Of a stretch of 64,000 nt of DNA, positions 40,801 to 50,006 are shown piece by piece. Positions within the stretch are counted from its first letter, which is position 1; every line of letters starts with the position of its first letter. Where the stretch lies: NCBI GenBank assembly GCA_040218795.1, contig JAVJQT010000010.1, forward strand, positions 310,001 to 374,000, written 5' to 3'. Origin of the DNA: CCMP332 sp040218795 (GTDB taxonomy: Bacteria > Bacteroidota > Bacteroidia > Cytophagales > CCMP332). Made by a program: the position numbers and the translations under genes. The notes beneath the pieces were generated by a model. The model was not told the DNA's origin, did no database searches, and was given only the letters and a program-made list of their open reading frames with translations.

Positions 40801-42595
40801 CAGAAGGTGTATTTCCTGAAAGTGTTGTTGATAGGCCACAAATGTCCTGGTTGGGGCCTGCATTGGAAAGACTTGGGTTTTGGATAAATGTGACCTGCAC
40901 GGTATCTCTGCTTGCATTGCAAACACCATTGGAAACGGTCCAAACCAAATCGTAAATTCCAAAGGAATCGATTTGTAAATTAGAACTCGGGCTTCCAATA
41001 TTGGTAAAAACCGGATTTGAATTTTGAGGAGATGCTATTACGGTCCAAATTCCCGAACCTACACTTGGTATTGCACCATTCAAAGTAGTGGTATTGCCAC
41101 AGGCTGAAATATCAATACCGGCATTTGCGTTTGAAGGACTTTCATCAAAAGTGATTTCAATTTGATCGGAGAGTTCAGGGCAATTCGCATTTTTTGATCT
41201 CCATTCCAGTACATATGTTCCATAATTGACTGCTGTAATTGGACTTTGCGGATTGCTGGTATCAGCTATTGAAAGGCCGGTCGGCCCGCCAACCTGAATC
41301 CAATAGCCATAACCGGTAATTATTGTATTGGCCATTAAATTCGTTGATAAACCACAAATATTTTGATTCGGCCCGCATACAGGGACTGTGGAGCTGGGAT
41401 TAAATTCAATTTCTACGTTGTCCGTGCTTATACATGAGCCTAAATTTATTCTCCATTCAAGCAAATAGGTTCCATAATTAGAAGATGTAATATTTATTGC
41501 TGAATTTGCTGAATTTGGATCGTTTATTATCAATCCCGAAGGACCTGAAATTTGTAACCATTGACCCGTGCCAACAATGGCCGTATTGGCTGAGAGAAAG
41601 GTACTTGTTCCACAAATCTCCTGATCTACACCCGCCTGAGCCACAGTTGGGCCTATAATCTGAATGTCAGAAGCCGTAGTTTCGGGAGCAAAGTCACCAT
41701 TTACAGGATCATTGGGTGGAAGACCATTAAAAGGCAATGAATCATATGGATTACAGGTATTCCAATTTCTTAAAAATATCTTAAACGATTCTCCTATTGT
41801 TGTATTCGATCCAAAACTCAGTGGATAACTAATTTCATTTAAGTCAGCAATTGACACCAGTGGTGGAATTTCTACAATTGGCCCATAAAAAGGGGCAATT
41901 AAATTTCCGTTATTATCGGTTAGCTGAACTGTGCCACCTCCTGTGTCTATGCTAACATTGGGAATTTGAGGTGAGCTAGCATTTTGATCACCATATACAA
42001 ATTGAACCCAGCGCGTTAATTGGTTTGGATTAGAAAGTGAAACAGAACCACAATTGGGAATCGTAATATCCTGAATTTGAAAATTACTGAGCGCTTCGCC
42101 CACACATTGTTCGGTATTGGAAGGGTTTACCCCTAATAATCCTGTGCCTGTATTATCAGAAGCCCAGCTTCTAATTGATTTATTTCTCTCCGAGGACGCG
42201 CACAACTCATTTAATTCAATTGATCCATTTCCATTGTCATCATAAGCCAGAGTTACTTTAGGGAAATACTCACAATCAATTCCTGTCGAAGGGTATGTAA
42301 AAAACTGCGTGCCACTAGAGGGCATGCAATCCAAACCGGTGCAATTGGCCGGAACATCCTGAATTGTATTTGCAGGATCATTCCATTCAAATCTAAAGAA
42401 TACCCTTGAGACATTTTGAGGGGCGATAAATGAATATTCAATATCCCATGAAACTGTTACCGGAGCACACAAACTCGATGTAGAAAAATTTTCAGAACTG
42501 TTTCCCGATAGAAAACTGCACTGTGCAAATAAGCTGCCTGAATTAATAATAATTACAACAAAAAGACTGAATATGGTATTGGCAAATCTTTTCAT
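37859..42595 (-). CDS. Giant T9SS-secreted repeat adhesin with SprB repeats (1578 aa)
   Basis: Signal peptide at 1-24 (ends SLFA before QCS). The N-terminal 300 residues are a beta-sandwich. Then come seven repeats of about 80 residues, each opening with a pattern like 'AGPNQDICGLSTTLSGNTPS' and closing with 'YGTYVLEW...C...D...I.F'. They are followed by five SprB-type repeats of about 65 residues ('CHGNSDGAIDLAIGG', 'TYLWSNGETTEDIINLQAGP'), a pair of Fn3-like domains and a type A T9SS sorting domain ('KIYPNPTSEILFIKN' to 'GIYIIEINTDKI'). SprB repeats occur in gliding-motility adhesins. I infer a surface adhesin. It shares its C-terminal module with the next gene upstream. Confidence 0.9.
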   Translation of the reverse strand: MKRFANTIFSLFVVIIINSGSLFAQCSFLSGNSSENFSTSSLCAPVTVSWDIEYSFIAPQNVSRVFFRFEWNDPANTIQDVPANCTGLDCMPSSGTQFFTYPSTGIDCEYFPKVTLAYDDNGNGSIELNELCASSERNKSIRSWASDNTGTGLLGVNPSNTEQCVGEALSNFQIQDITIPNCGSVSLSNPNQLTRWVQFVYGDQNASSPQIPNVSIDTGGGTVQLTDNNGNLIAPFYGPIVEIPPLVSIADLNEISYPLSFGSNTTIGESFKIFLRNWNTCNPYDSLPFNGLPPNDPVNGDFAPETTASDIQIIGPTVAQAGVDQEICGTSTFLSANTAIVGTGQWLQISGPSGLIINDPNSANSAINITSSNYGTYLLEWRINLGSCISTDNVEIEFNPSSTVPVCGPNQNICGLSTNLMANTIITGYGYWIQVGGPTGLSIADTSNPQSPITAVNYGTYVLEWRSKNANCPELSDQIEITFDESPSNANAGIDISACGNTTTLNGAIPSVGSGIWTVIASPQNSNPVFTNIGSPSSNLQIDSFGIYDLVWTVSNGVCNASRDTVQVTFIQNPSLSNAGPNQDICGLSTTLSGNTPSVGQGNWTKISGPGGAITYGTSSNDPQTTITVPGYGTYVFEWSISNANCAVSSDQLTINFFEPPSTADAGIDQQICGNNTVLNAGIVSVGSGIWSLLNSPSGSNPFIANPLNRNSVVLIDSFGTYTLTWTTSNGVCNTNSDTVNLDFYQSPGIPVAGPDQFVCGQNTTLQGNQPDAGMGTWVQVAGPSGLTINALNDPLTSISSTNYGTYVLEWRFSNTSCPTLTDQVQITFDASPTTADAGPDKLICGTSTSLEALALSVGTGQWTVLSSPSGSNAAFSNIAANNSTLNIDSFGVYILKWTSSNGTCPSSEDNVKISFAEIPDYTVSSQTATRCFGNCDATLSLQGIKGTAPHFFNITGKENLEGNTFSNLCAGNYQITVTDKNGCQNSGTINIAEADSIEAIPSVTNATCGLNDGSINLSAFGGTGNLSFQWNNGVISQNINNLVSGLYVATIRDQNNCIELLSVAVNDIGGPSVNVNSVTNVTCHGNSDGAIDLAIGGNSTYLWSNGETTEDIINLQAGPYFVRALDTTSNCKTFRLINVTEPDPISVALSVNEPGCGLMDGTASVLVSGGNGSNTINWSGGGMGSSVNGLSAGLHNVTVSDFKGCTLSKNFTISDEGAPLIFTDSIVNVNCGFNSGAIYISTTGNSFDHSYLWSNNDTTEDLINIPVGNYTLEVTDTVGCKGFYIQDVIQETSIIPEICMVSVGVQDSGVYNRNNTVLWSKLSDPDAFDLFKIYRETTSAGVYQHIGSVSAKDPGIFVDSISNPFLKSYRYKISVVDTCGIESALSDHHKTIHLVQSIALASNTVNLLWDAYEGFAYSTFYIYRNSDSLGWELLDSLASNSFSYTDTPPFSITDPNLFYSIEVNSPRDCDPNKGEDYTKTRSNPSTSIFSPPLIGMPDLSENEFFKIYPNPTSEILFIKNNHNVNEIAYRILDMRGLLIQSSDYTEKGINLKELSSGIYIIEINTDKIRLKMRFIKN

Positions 42596-42723
42596 GTTCT
42601 TGCCTGATTATGCCCTATATGGCCGATTAATTGGATAGTTTACACGTTTGAACCTTAAATATGTAAATATTTTAACAATTATCTATACAGAGAAAAGATT
42701 ATACGCCAATTATTGAATAGGGT

Positions 42724-45700
42724 TTAGTCTTTAATAATTTTTCTGACAAATAGGCCATCGTCGGTTTCGATTTTTATAAAATAAACTCCGGAAGGCAGGT
42801 TTTTAAGACTTATTCCTTTTTCAGGTTTGAATCCTTTAATTTTTTTGATGAGCACGCCATTCAAATTTGTTACAAGAATCTCATTAATATTTTCAGAATA
42901 ATCAATATAGACTTTCTCTCCTGCCGGATTCGGATATATTTTAAGCTTATTGTTTAAATCAATGTCTGTCATGCCTATAAATATTCGACTTGCAAATGAA
43001 GGATTTGATCTTGTTTTGGTATAATCCTCTCCTTTGTTGGGATCACACTCAAAAGCATTTTCTGCAAATACGAAATAGTATATGGTATCGGCATTCTGAG
43101 GGAAGGATGTATCTATGTATTTTCTTTGTGTCGAAGGAACTGTATCCACCCAAGTGTAGCTATTGGTAAAATTATCATATCGGTAAATTAGGTAGTCGGT
43201 AAATTGGAAACCTATATACTGATCCCAAATTAGAAAAGCCGAATCTCTGGCTGCATTGATCGTGGAATTAAGATTGATCGTTTTATGCGCCGAAGCGGCT
43301 ACAGCATTAATATCAGATTCATTACCACAACTATCCAAAACCGTTATTTTGTATCTCCACCATCTGTTTCGAATGTCCGAAGTAGAATCGATAAACAGTC
43401 CGGGATCTGTTTTCTTGACATTCCCAACGCGATAATAAACACCACTTTGCGTACTTTCTCTATACACATTATAACTCTCCACCGCCGGGTTACTCAATTT
43501 TTCCCATACCACAAATACTGCTTCTGTGTTAGCTACTGAGTCCAGTGTATCTGTCGTAATCATGCAAATTGGATTAGGGATAGGAGCAATATAATCCAGC
43601 ACTCCAAATTCAAAGGCTTTGCAATTATTGCTATCGGCTACCTGTACATAATGCAATCCCACATCTACATTGATATGATCTTCAGTTGTATCTCCGTTTT
43701 CCCATAAATATTGCGGCAGACCTCTAACTTTTAATACTTTGATATACATTGCGCCATTGACCAATCCACAGGTCACATCGATTAAAGAATCGATAAATAT
43801 GGTTGCAGATCCGGTATCGCTAATTGCAACATATCCCACTTCAGTACAGTTGTTGGTATCTGTAACATTCAATGTATAAACCCCGGCATCCAAATTTGAA
43901 ATTGATGGGCCTGTTCCGCCGGTTGACCATAAGTAGGATATTGGTCCGGACCCTCCTATGACGCTTGACTGAGCCGCTCCTGCAGGCAGACCGCAATAGG
44001 ATTCAAATCCCTGTACATCCACCAGTATTTTATCGGGTTCTCCAACGATGGCCTGCACAATCGAGAGACATCCGTCACTTCCGTATACAAATATTTCATA
44101 AGGCCCTGGTGATAAATTTGAAATGTCTTCTGTTGTATCACCGTTTGACCAATCAAAGGTATAAGGTGTTGCACCACCGGTCACGTTTACATTGACAGCA
44201 CCGTCTTCATCGCCAAAACAGGTGACATCGGTAACACTGTTAATAGTAACTGAAGGGGCATTGGTATTACTGATTAAAGCAGGAATTATATTGCTACAAC
44301 CCTGCGCATCGGTAACAGTAGCTATATAAATGCCCGCATCTAGATTATCTATAAATAAAGTGGTATCGCCATTGGTCCAATTCAATTCGAAAGGTGGAAC
44401 TCCACTATTGATTGCCAGAGTAGCATTTCCATTGCTTAAGCCACAAGTTGCATCATTTGATGAAGTAATTACCAAATCGATTTTAGGTGGATTGACTACA
44501 TCAATCGTATCCCTGTTGAAGCAACCATTGCTGTCTACAACGCTTACAAGATAACGTCGGGCATATAATCCGACAGCCGTCTGTGTGTTCTGATTATTTT
44601 CATCGGTCCAACGATAGGTATATTTGCCGGGATCGCCTAATACATTGACAGTCGCAGATCCGTCGAAGCCACCAAAGCAGGTTGGCGAAGTTTGTATTGT
44701 ATTAAGTAAGGGCAGCCCGTGAATTTTAACACCCCGGCTGGAGGTATCAATACAACCATTTTGATTGTCTATTATCAGTTGAGGAAAATACAAACCGGTA
44801 TCCGGATAAATTCTGCTTATCGAACCAATTGTGGAATCATCAATTATACCATCAGGCTGAACATCCCAGAAATATTTGGCAGCTGGCAATACATTTGTGC
44901 TGACATCATTTAATGTAGTCAATTCGCCCAAGCAATTTCCCGGTGCTATGTACAAGGGAACAGGTTGTTCTTTGACTTCAACATCCGCTGTAAAAGTATC
45001 CAGACAATTGTATCCCATATCAAGGAGCAGATTCACAGGAAATATTCCTGCAGAAGGGAAAATGTGTTGAACATTGCCAACGGTTGAAGAATCGCCTATA
45101 AAATCATTGTCGAAATCCCAGGCATATTGCGTTGGTAATACGGTGAAACTAGAGTCTGTAAAACTGGTGAGAAAGGTACGACAGGCTGTATCGGCGACAA
45201 AATTTGCTACCGGTGGTGGTAAAACCGTTACGCGAAATGCAGTGCTGTCATAACAGGTATCAAAACTTGTGGCAACCAATGTTAAAAAGTAGGTTCCGGT
45301 GTCCAAATAAGTATGGCTTACAGGTCCGAGCGTGGTATCATCTACAAGGCCATCCGATTCCCAATCCCACTCGTATTTGGTAGTTGCATCCAGATTGCTT
45401 GTTGAGTCCCAGACATTTATTGTTGCTCCAAGACAAATGGTATCGGTTAATGTTCCAATATTAATTTGAGGGCCGTTGCACCATGCAAATCTCCTGGTAT
45501 GCGTTAAAGACCATGAACCATCCGATGATTGAGTTCTTACATATAAATTGTGATAGCCCTGAGGGATCGCCGTAAGGTCAATTACCCCATTCCAGGCGGT
45601 ATCCTGTGTTGAACCCAAGGGTATTGAAAATCCGTTTCCGTGCCCGGGGTCTGAATCAAAAAAGTATTCGATTTTAACGACATCTGCTCCTCCGGAAGTC

Positions 45701-46857
45701 TTGAAGAAGGGACGGTTATGTGTTAAACTCCACAAACCATCATCATTCTGAGCGCGCACATACAAAGTGTGAATTCCGCCAGGAACTCCTGTCAGATCGA
45801 TCAGGGTATTTTGAGTGATGTCCCTTACGATAGAATCTAAAACAATTGAGGTGCCATTTCCAAAGCCTGGGTCGCTATCAATAAAATATTCCATAGCCGC
45901 AATGTTGGAATTGGCATCTGAAACTTTGAATACCGGTCTAATACTTGTCAAGCTCCAAAAACCCTGAGTATTTCTCACCCTGATATAAAAATTGTGAAAA
46001 CCATCAGCTATGTTATTCAAGTCAGCAGGAAATACTACAGTGACATTTGTATCAGCAGAGAATGGTACTTGGGTCCCAAATCCCTCACCGGGATCAGTAT
46101 CCCAGAAATACTCAATTTGAGAAACATCAGAAGTCGGGTCAGTCAATTTATAAAATGGTTGACTGTTGGTTAAACTCCAAAAATTATTTTGATTTTTTAC
46201 CCGGACATAGAAATTGTGAAATCCATCGGGCAAACTAGTATATGCAGGGCTAAATACAACCGTGACATTATTTGAAGATGTAAATGAAACCGAAGTTGCA
46301 TTCCCCTCTCCCGGATCATTATTCCAAAAATATTCTATATCCGTGATTGGGGTATTTGAATTCTCTACCTTAAAAACAGGACGTATTTCTGTCATACTCC
46401 AAAAACCCTGACCATTTTTCACCCTTACATAAAAAATATGAAGGCCTGAACTTAATGCCGCAATATTTACCGGCGTGTTAATTGTTAAATTGGTATCGGC
46501 AATAATCGGAATATCAGTCCCATTTCCCAGTCCGGGATCGGAATTAAAAAAGTATTCTGCTTTGACAATGTCAGTATTGGAAGGTGTGATCTTGAGAAAT
46601 GGATGTACTGAGCTTAAACTCCAAGAGCCATTCGCATCCTGAACTCTTAAATATAGATTATGAAGATTATTACTTAATGTATCAACATCTATGCTTAAAT
46701 TTTGAATGACATCCTGACTTGCTGCAAATGAAAATGGAACGCCATTTCCCAATCCCGGATCATTATCAATGAAATATTCTCCATTAGTTATGAGAGGCTG
46801 AGCAGAGATGCTGCAATTCAGCAATAGAAGCCATATAAATATTAAAGCAGTTCTCAA
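42724..46857 (-). CDS. T9SS-secreted protein with six EYF-DPG repeats, PKD and SprB repeats (1377 aa)
   Basis: Signal peptide at 1-19 (ends SISA before QPL). Residues about 22-455 are six tandem repeats of about 72 residues, each with 'EYFWDTDPGEGFGTQVPF'-like and 'GFHNFYVRVKNQNNFWSLT'-like halves. Then follow about three PKD-type domains ('TKYEWDWESDGLVDDT', 'TQYAWDFDNDFIGDSS'), about five SprB-like repeats ('CFGDEDGAVNVNVTGGATPY'), Fn3-like domains and a type A T9SS sorting domain ('KIYPNPAGEKVYIDY' to 'GVYFIKIETDDG'). It is likely a cell-surface or released protein. It starts 11 bp after the beta-helix gene, so the two share a transcript. Confidence 0.9.
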   Translation of the reverse strand: MRTALIFIWLLLLNCSISAQPLITNGEYFIDNDPGLGNGVPFSFAASQDVIQNLSIDVDTLSNNLHNLYLRVQDANGSWSLSSVHPFLKITPSNTDIVKAEYFFNSDPGLGNGTDIPIIADTNLTINTPVNIAALSSGLHIFYVRVKNGQGFWSMTEIRPVFKVENSNTPITDIEYFWNNDPGEGNATSVSFTSSNNVTVVFSPAYTSLPDGFHNFYVRVKNQNNFWSLTNSQPFYKLTDPTSDVSQIEYFWDTDPGEGFGTQVPFSADTNVTVVFPADLNNIADGFHNFYIRVRNTQGFWSLTSIRPVFKVSDANSNIAAMEYFIDSDPGFGNGTSIVLDSIVRDITQNTLIDLTGVPGGIHTLYVRAQNDDGLWSLTHNRPFFKTSGGADVVKIEYFFDSDPGHGNGFSIPLGSTQDTAWNGVIDLTAIPQGYHNLYVRTQSSDGSWSLTHTRRFAWCNGPQINIGTLTDTICLGATINVWDSTSNLDATTKYEWDWESDGLVDDTTLGPVSHTYLDTGTYFLTLVATSFDTCYDSTAFRVTVLPPPVANFVADTACRTFLTSFTDSSFTVLPTQYAWDFDNDFIGDSSTVGNVQHIFPSAGIFPVNLLLDMGYNCLDTFTADVEVKEQPVPLYIAPGNCLGELTTLNDVSTNVLPAAKYFWDVQPDGIIDDSTIGSISRIYPDTGLYFPQLIIDNQNGCIDTSSRGVKIHGLPLLNTIQTSPTCFGGFDGSATVNVLGDPGKYTYRWTDENNQNTQTAVGLYARRYLVSVVDSNGCFNRDTIDVVNPPKIDLVITSSNDATCGLSNGNATLAINSGVPPFELNWTNGDTTLFIDNLDAGIYIATVTDAQGCSNIIPALISNTNAPSVTINSVTDVTCFGDEDGAVNVNVTGGATPYTFDWSNGDTTEDISNLSPGPYEIFVYGSDGCLSIVQAIVGEPDKILVDVQGFESYCGLPAGAAQSSVIGGSGPISYLWSTGGTGPSISNLDAGVYTLNVTDTNNCTEVGYVAISDTGSATIFIDSLIDVTCGLVNGAMYIKVLKVRGLPQYLWENGDTTEDHINVDVGLHYVQVADSNNCKAFEFGVLDYIAPIPNPICMITTDTLDSVANTEAVFVVWEKLSNPAVESYNVYRESTQSGVYYRVGNVKKTDPGLFIDSTSDIRNRWWRYKITVLDSCGNESDINAVAASAHKTINLNSTINAARDSAFLIWDQYIGFQFTDYLIYRYDNFTNSYTWVDTVPSTQRKYIDTSFPQNADTIYYFVFAENAFECDPNKGEDYTKTRSNPSFASRIFIGMTDIDLNNKLKIYPNPAGEKVYIDYSENINEILVTNLNGVLIKKIKGFKPEKGISLKNLPSGVYFIKIETDDGLFVRKIIKD

Positions 46858-46868
46858 GATTAATACCC

Positions 46869-47879
46869 CTAGTCTTGTGACTTAGCCTTGATCGTTACAT
46901 TGAGTCCGCCAGTTGTGTTGGATGTTGGTACTACCAAATCGTAAATGGTTGGAATAGCCGGTACACCAGACAATTTATATGGATTGGGGCCACCATACAT
47001 CCCAATATCCGTTGGAGTCCCTGCCGGAATTTCCTTACCGGTCCCGTCTGCAAGACTACCAGGAATGATTTTATATTGGCCGTCAGTAGAGCCTCCTGCA
47101 AATATAATCCCTAAATTAGTTGCGACTCCTACCATATTTCCTAAAGCCGTATCTACAGGTGTACTTGTAGTCCTGAAAAGATTATTTTCAAAACCATTGT
47201 TCCAGCCTACAACGTTTAAATTGAAATTGTTGTTAGATATGAAAATATTATTTGTGAAAGAAGAGTTTCTAACAGTATGGCTGTAGGTATTTATTATATT
47301 ATTTGTAAAATCATTAACTATTCCCACTCCTTCCGTATTGATAGTTGTTCCTCCTATAAAATTGTTTCTCCAAAATACCGTATAAGATTGTGAATTACTT
47401 CCATGACTAATACTACCGGTAATAAAATTTTGGGCAATTAAAACATTAGTATTTGAGCTAGTGCCTGAAAATTGAATACAAGTACTTCCATTTGTAAAAT
47501 AACATCTGGTTATTGCTATGTTGCCGGTGTATATATCTATAAAATTTGTGATTACAATTCCGGAAACAGAACTAAACGCAGAACCAACATTCAATGTGAG
47601 AATACCTACACTGCTGGTATTTAAATTTGCTTGTTGTCCTGTATTTTCTGCCAGGAAGTAGCCCGGTCCGTAAATACTTACTTGTTTATTAATATTAATA
47701 TTCCCATAATTAGTGCTTGAAGGTTCCAAGTATATTGTGTCCCCCGTGTTAGCACTATCAATGGCTTGTTGCAAACTGGCATAATCTGCTGAAATTCCCG
47801 AATTGTTATTTACCCTGATTATGTCTGCATTTGATACAGTAAAAATCAGGCATAGGATAGGTAAAATTAAATTTCTCAT
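46869..47879 (-). CDS. Secreted right-handed beta-helix protein (336 aa)
   Basis: Signal peptide (MRNLILPILCLIFTVSNA), then 'DIIRVNNNSGISADYASLQQ' and 'AIDSANTGDTIYLEPSSTNY', the usual entry of pectate-lyase-like/DUF1565 beta-helix proteins, followed by many short Asn-rich turns ('NNFIGGTTINTEG', 'NNIINTYSHTVRNSSFTNNI'), as expected for parallel beta-helix coils. The C-terminus ('GLNVTIKAKSQD') has no sorting domain, so secretion beyond the periplasm is unclear. No catalytic residues can be named; it may be a structural partner of the large protein encoded 11 bp downstream. Confidence 0.75.
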   Translation of the reverse strand: MRNLILPILCLIFTVSNADIIRVNNNSGISADYASLQQAIDSANTGDTIYLEPSSTNYGNININKQVSIYGPGYFLAENTGQQANLNTSSVGILTLNVGSAFSSVSGIVITNFIDIYTGNIAITRCYFTNGSTCIQFSGTSSNTNVLIAQNFITGSISHGSNSQSYTVFWRNNFIGGTTINTEGVGIVNDFTNNIINTYSHTVRNSSFTNNIFISNNNFNLNVVGWNNGFENNLFRTTSTPVDTALGNMVGVATNLGIIFAGGSTDGQYKIIPGSLADGTGKEIPAGTPTDIGMYGGPNPYKLSGVPAIPTIYDLVVPTSNTTGGLNVTIKAKSQD

Positions 47880-47984
47880 AATATTTATGGCTTGGACCTA
47901 ATAAAAGGGAAAGGAGAAGAACACAATAAGATTTACGATTAATGGTACCTGACCATTCCCAAAAAACTACCTTTGAATTTACGT

Positions 47985-48002
47985 ATCTATTTATAAATAG
48001 AT
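47985..48002. repeat. 18-bp perfect palindrome between M1 peptidase and beta-helix genes
   Basis: ATCTATTTATAAATAGAT is fully symmetric. It lies 105 bp upstream of the beta-helix gene and 33 bp after the stop of the M1 gene. Operator or weak terminator; no T-run of note. Confidence 0.35.
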
Positions 48003-48035
48003 GTCCTATTTGTAAATTTCTTTAAAAAATACAAT

Positions 48036-49961
48036 TTACTTTTCGACGATAAGCCTGTGAATAATTAGGGCCTTTTCAAAACTAATTCTTAAGTAATACA
48101 TCCCTGAAGGCAAATAAGAGACAGGGATTTGCCATAAATGATTTTCAGAATTTATCGGATTGATAGTCTGCACTTTACCCGAATAATCTAATAGCTCAAT
48201 CTGAGATAGGTTTCCGTTAAAGTTGCTCAAGTCTATGAATATCAACTCATCCGCCGGGTTGGGATATACATCGATTTTATTGTTTGAAACCGTACCTTCA
48301 AAAGCAAGAGTTGTTGTCGATTTTGCACAAATCCATAAGTCGGGATCAAATTCATAGGCCCATACTTCGAAAGGTAATCTAAACGTAAATACCTGTCCAT
48401 CTGTAGTATGATTAAATACCATTGTGCTATCAAAACCTAATCCTCTGAATTCTACTTCTATTGGCATCTCGTAAAAAGACACACTTGAATGAGATTGATT
48501 TTGGTTTACCGTGAGTTCGTATTCACCGTTTTGATTTTTTTCGAGGTATAAATTGTAAGTTGGATATCCCTCCCCATAAAACCAATCGTTAAAAAACTCA
48601 TCCAGATTCATTCCACTTTCCTGTTCTAAATAATACTTTAAATCATCCGTTTTGGCATAAGAAAAGGCTAAAGTAGAATCCTGAAGATAATTTTGAATTG
48701 CTCCAAAAAAGTCAACATCGCCCATTTTCCATCTGAGCATATGCAATAGCATTGCCGCTTTATTATATGAAAGTCTTCCGCTAAAAATTCGATTTACGGA
48801 AGTAGTATCATCAACGTAAACTGAACCGTCCGGTTGACTTGTAGCACTATTAATCACAATACTTTTCCAGTTATTCCAAAGATTGGTGCCCGAACCGGTA
48901 TTATTTTCATAAGCCAGTCCTGCCAAGTAAGTAGCAAAGCCCTCATTAAGCCAAATATCTCGCCAGGAACCACAAGTGATTTTATCTCCAAACCACTGAT
49001 GTGCAAGTTCATGCGCCATCAGTCCATAATTAAGCGAGCCCATAAAACTCATGGTCTGATGTTCCATGCCTCCACTCCATTCCCATTCGGCATGCCCGTA
49101 TTTTTCTGTCAGGTAAGGGTAAGGCTCGAAAAGACTGTCATACAACTCTAAAAGCCCAACTATTTCGCCGGACAAATTTTGCCAATTGCTAAGCGATTGA
49201 GGATAACAATAATTCAAGATTTCCAAAGAATCACCATTGTCAAGCTCGAAATAGTTAGAGAATTCTACATAATTTGTAACCGAAATGGCAATTAGATAGG
49301 TGACGATGGGATAACGATGTGACCAGTGTATGATTTTGTCACTTCCCTGAATTATACTCGATTTCAAAACTCCATTTGAGGCTATTAGATTTGATGAAGG
49401 AGTTTTTACAAAAATATCTACAGAATCAATCTTGTCATTTAAACTTTGTTTACAAGGCCACCATTCCATAGCGCCATACGGCTCGGATAAAGTGGAAATT
49501 ATTGGACCTGTGCCATGATTGCTCTGCACCCATGAACCAAAACCTGAACTGGATGGGCTGCCCTGATAAAAAACTTGAATTGAATCAAATTCTCCGTTAT
49601 TCAAAGTGCTGCCAATATTAATAGACAAGACATCATTGCTAAGTGTGAATAAGACCGGACCACCATGATAAATGACTGAATCGACAGTCATATTATCCTT
49701 TAAATCAAAATTGATATTTGCTGTAGGTTCTGAAACCACAAATTCGGTGTAGACATATCCTTTTATATAGTTTATAGCAGGATCTATTTCCCAATAGAAT
49801 CTGTGATACTTTAAATCGTATTCTTTGCCGACACCCGATTGAAATGATTGATTTGAAGCTAAAAATTGCTTTTTTTCAAGATCAATGATCTGATCTAAAT
49901 AATTTTGGGAATTCGCATTGAACGAAAAAATAATAAAAAAAAGAACAGCAAAAATTCTCAT
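48036..49961 (-). CDS. T9SS-secreted M1-family aminopeptidase
   Basis: The 641-residue protein has a signal peptide (MRIFAVLFFIIFSFNANS, before QNYL), an N-terminal beta domain, and the M1 (gluzincin) catalytic domain: the GAMEN-like 'WSGGMEHQTMSFMG' (about residue 297), zinc site 'MAHELAHQWFGDKITCGS' (about 317) with the second Glu in 'DIWLNEGFATYLAG'. The C-terminus is a type A T9SS sorting domain ('KIDVYPNPADELIFIDLSNF' to 'GMYYLRISFEKA'). It removes N-terminal residues from peptides outside the cell or at its surface. The substituted exopeptidase loop (GGMEH) is common in M1 outside the APN group. Confidence 0.92.
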   Translation of the reverse strand: MRIFAVLFFIIFSFNANSQNYLDQIIDLEKKQFLASNQSFQSGVGKEYDLKYHRFYWEIDPAINYIKGYVYTEFVVSEPTANINFDLKDNMTVDSVIYHGGPVLFTLSNDVLSINIGSTLNNGEFDSIQVFYQGSPSSSGFGSWVQSNHGTGPIISTLSEPYGAMEWWPCKQSLNDKIDSVDIFVKTPSSNLIASNGVLKSSIIQGSDKIIHWSHRYPIVTYLIAISVTNYVEFSNYFELDNGDSLEILNYCYPQSLSNWQNLSGEIVGLLELYDSLFEPYPYLTEKYGHAEWEWSGGMEHQTMSFMGSLNYGLMAHELAHQWFGDKITCGSWRDIWLNEGFATYLAGLAYENNTGSGTNLWNNWKSIVINSATSQPDGSVYVDDTTSVNRIFSGRLSYNKAAMLLHMLRWKMGDVDFFGAIQNYLQDSTLAFSYAKTDDLKYYLEQESGMNLDEFFNDWFYGEGYPTYNLYLEKNQNGEYELTVNQNQSHSSVSFYEMPIEVEFRGLGFDSTMVFNHTTDGQVFTFRLPFEVWAYEFDPDLWICAKSTTTLAFEGTVSNNKIDVYPNPADELIFIDLSNFNGNLSQIELLDYSGKVQTINPINSENHLWQIPVSYLPSGMYYLRISFEKALIIHRLIVEK

Positions 49962-50006
49962 TAAATTGGAAGCTTGATCTGTCCTTACTAAGATAAGAAT
50001 TATCCG

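Noticed and set aside
43956..46238. Several 60-113-codon ORFs opposite or inside the giant surface protein genes
   Set aside because: They follow the repeat period of the large genes and show no independent protein features.
38900..46800. Regular repeats that at first sight might be a CRISPR array
   Set aside because: Repeats are about 200-250 bp, in frame, diverged, and encode protein domains; there are no constant short repeats with unique spacers and no cas genes.
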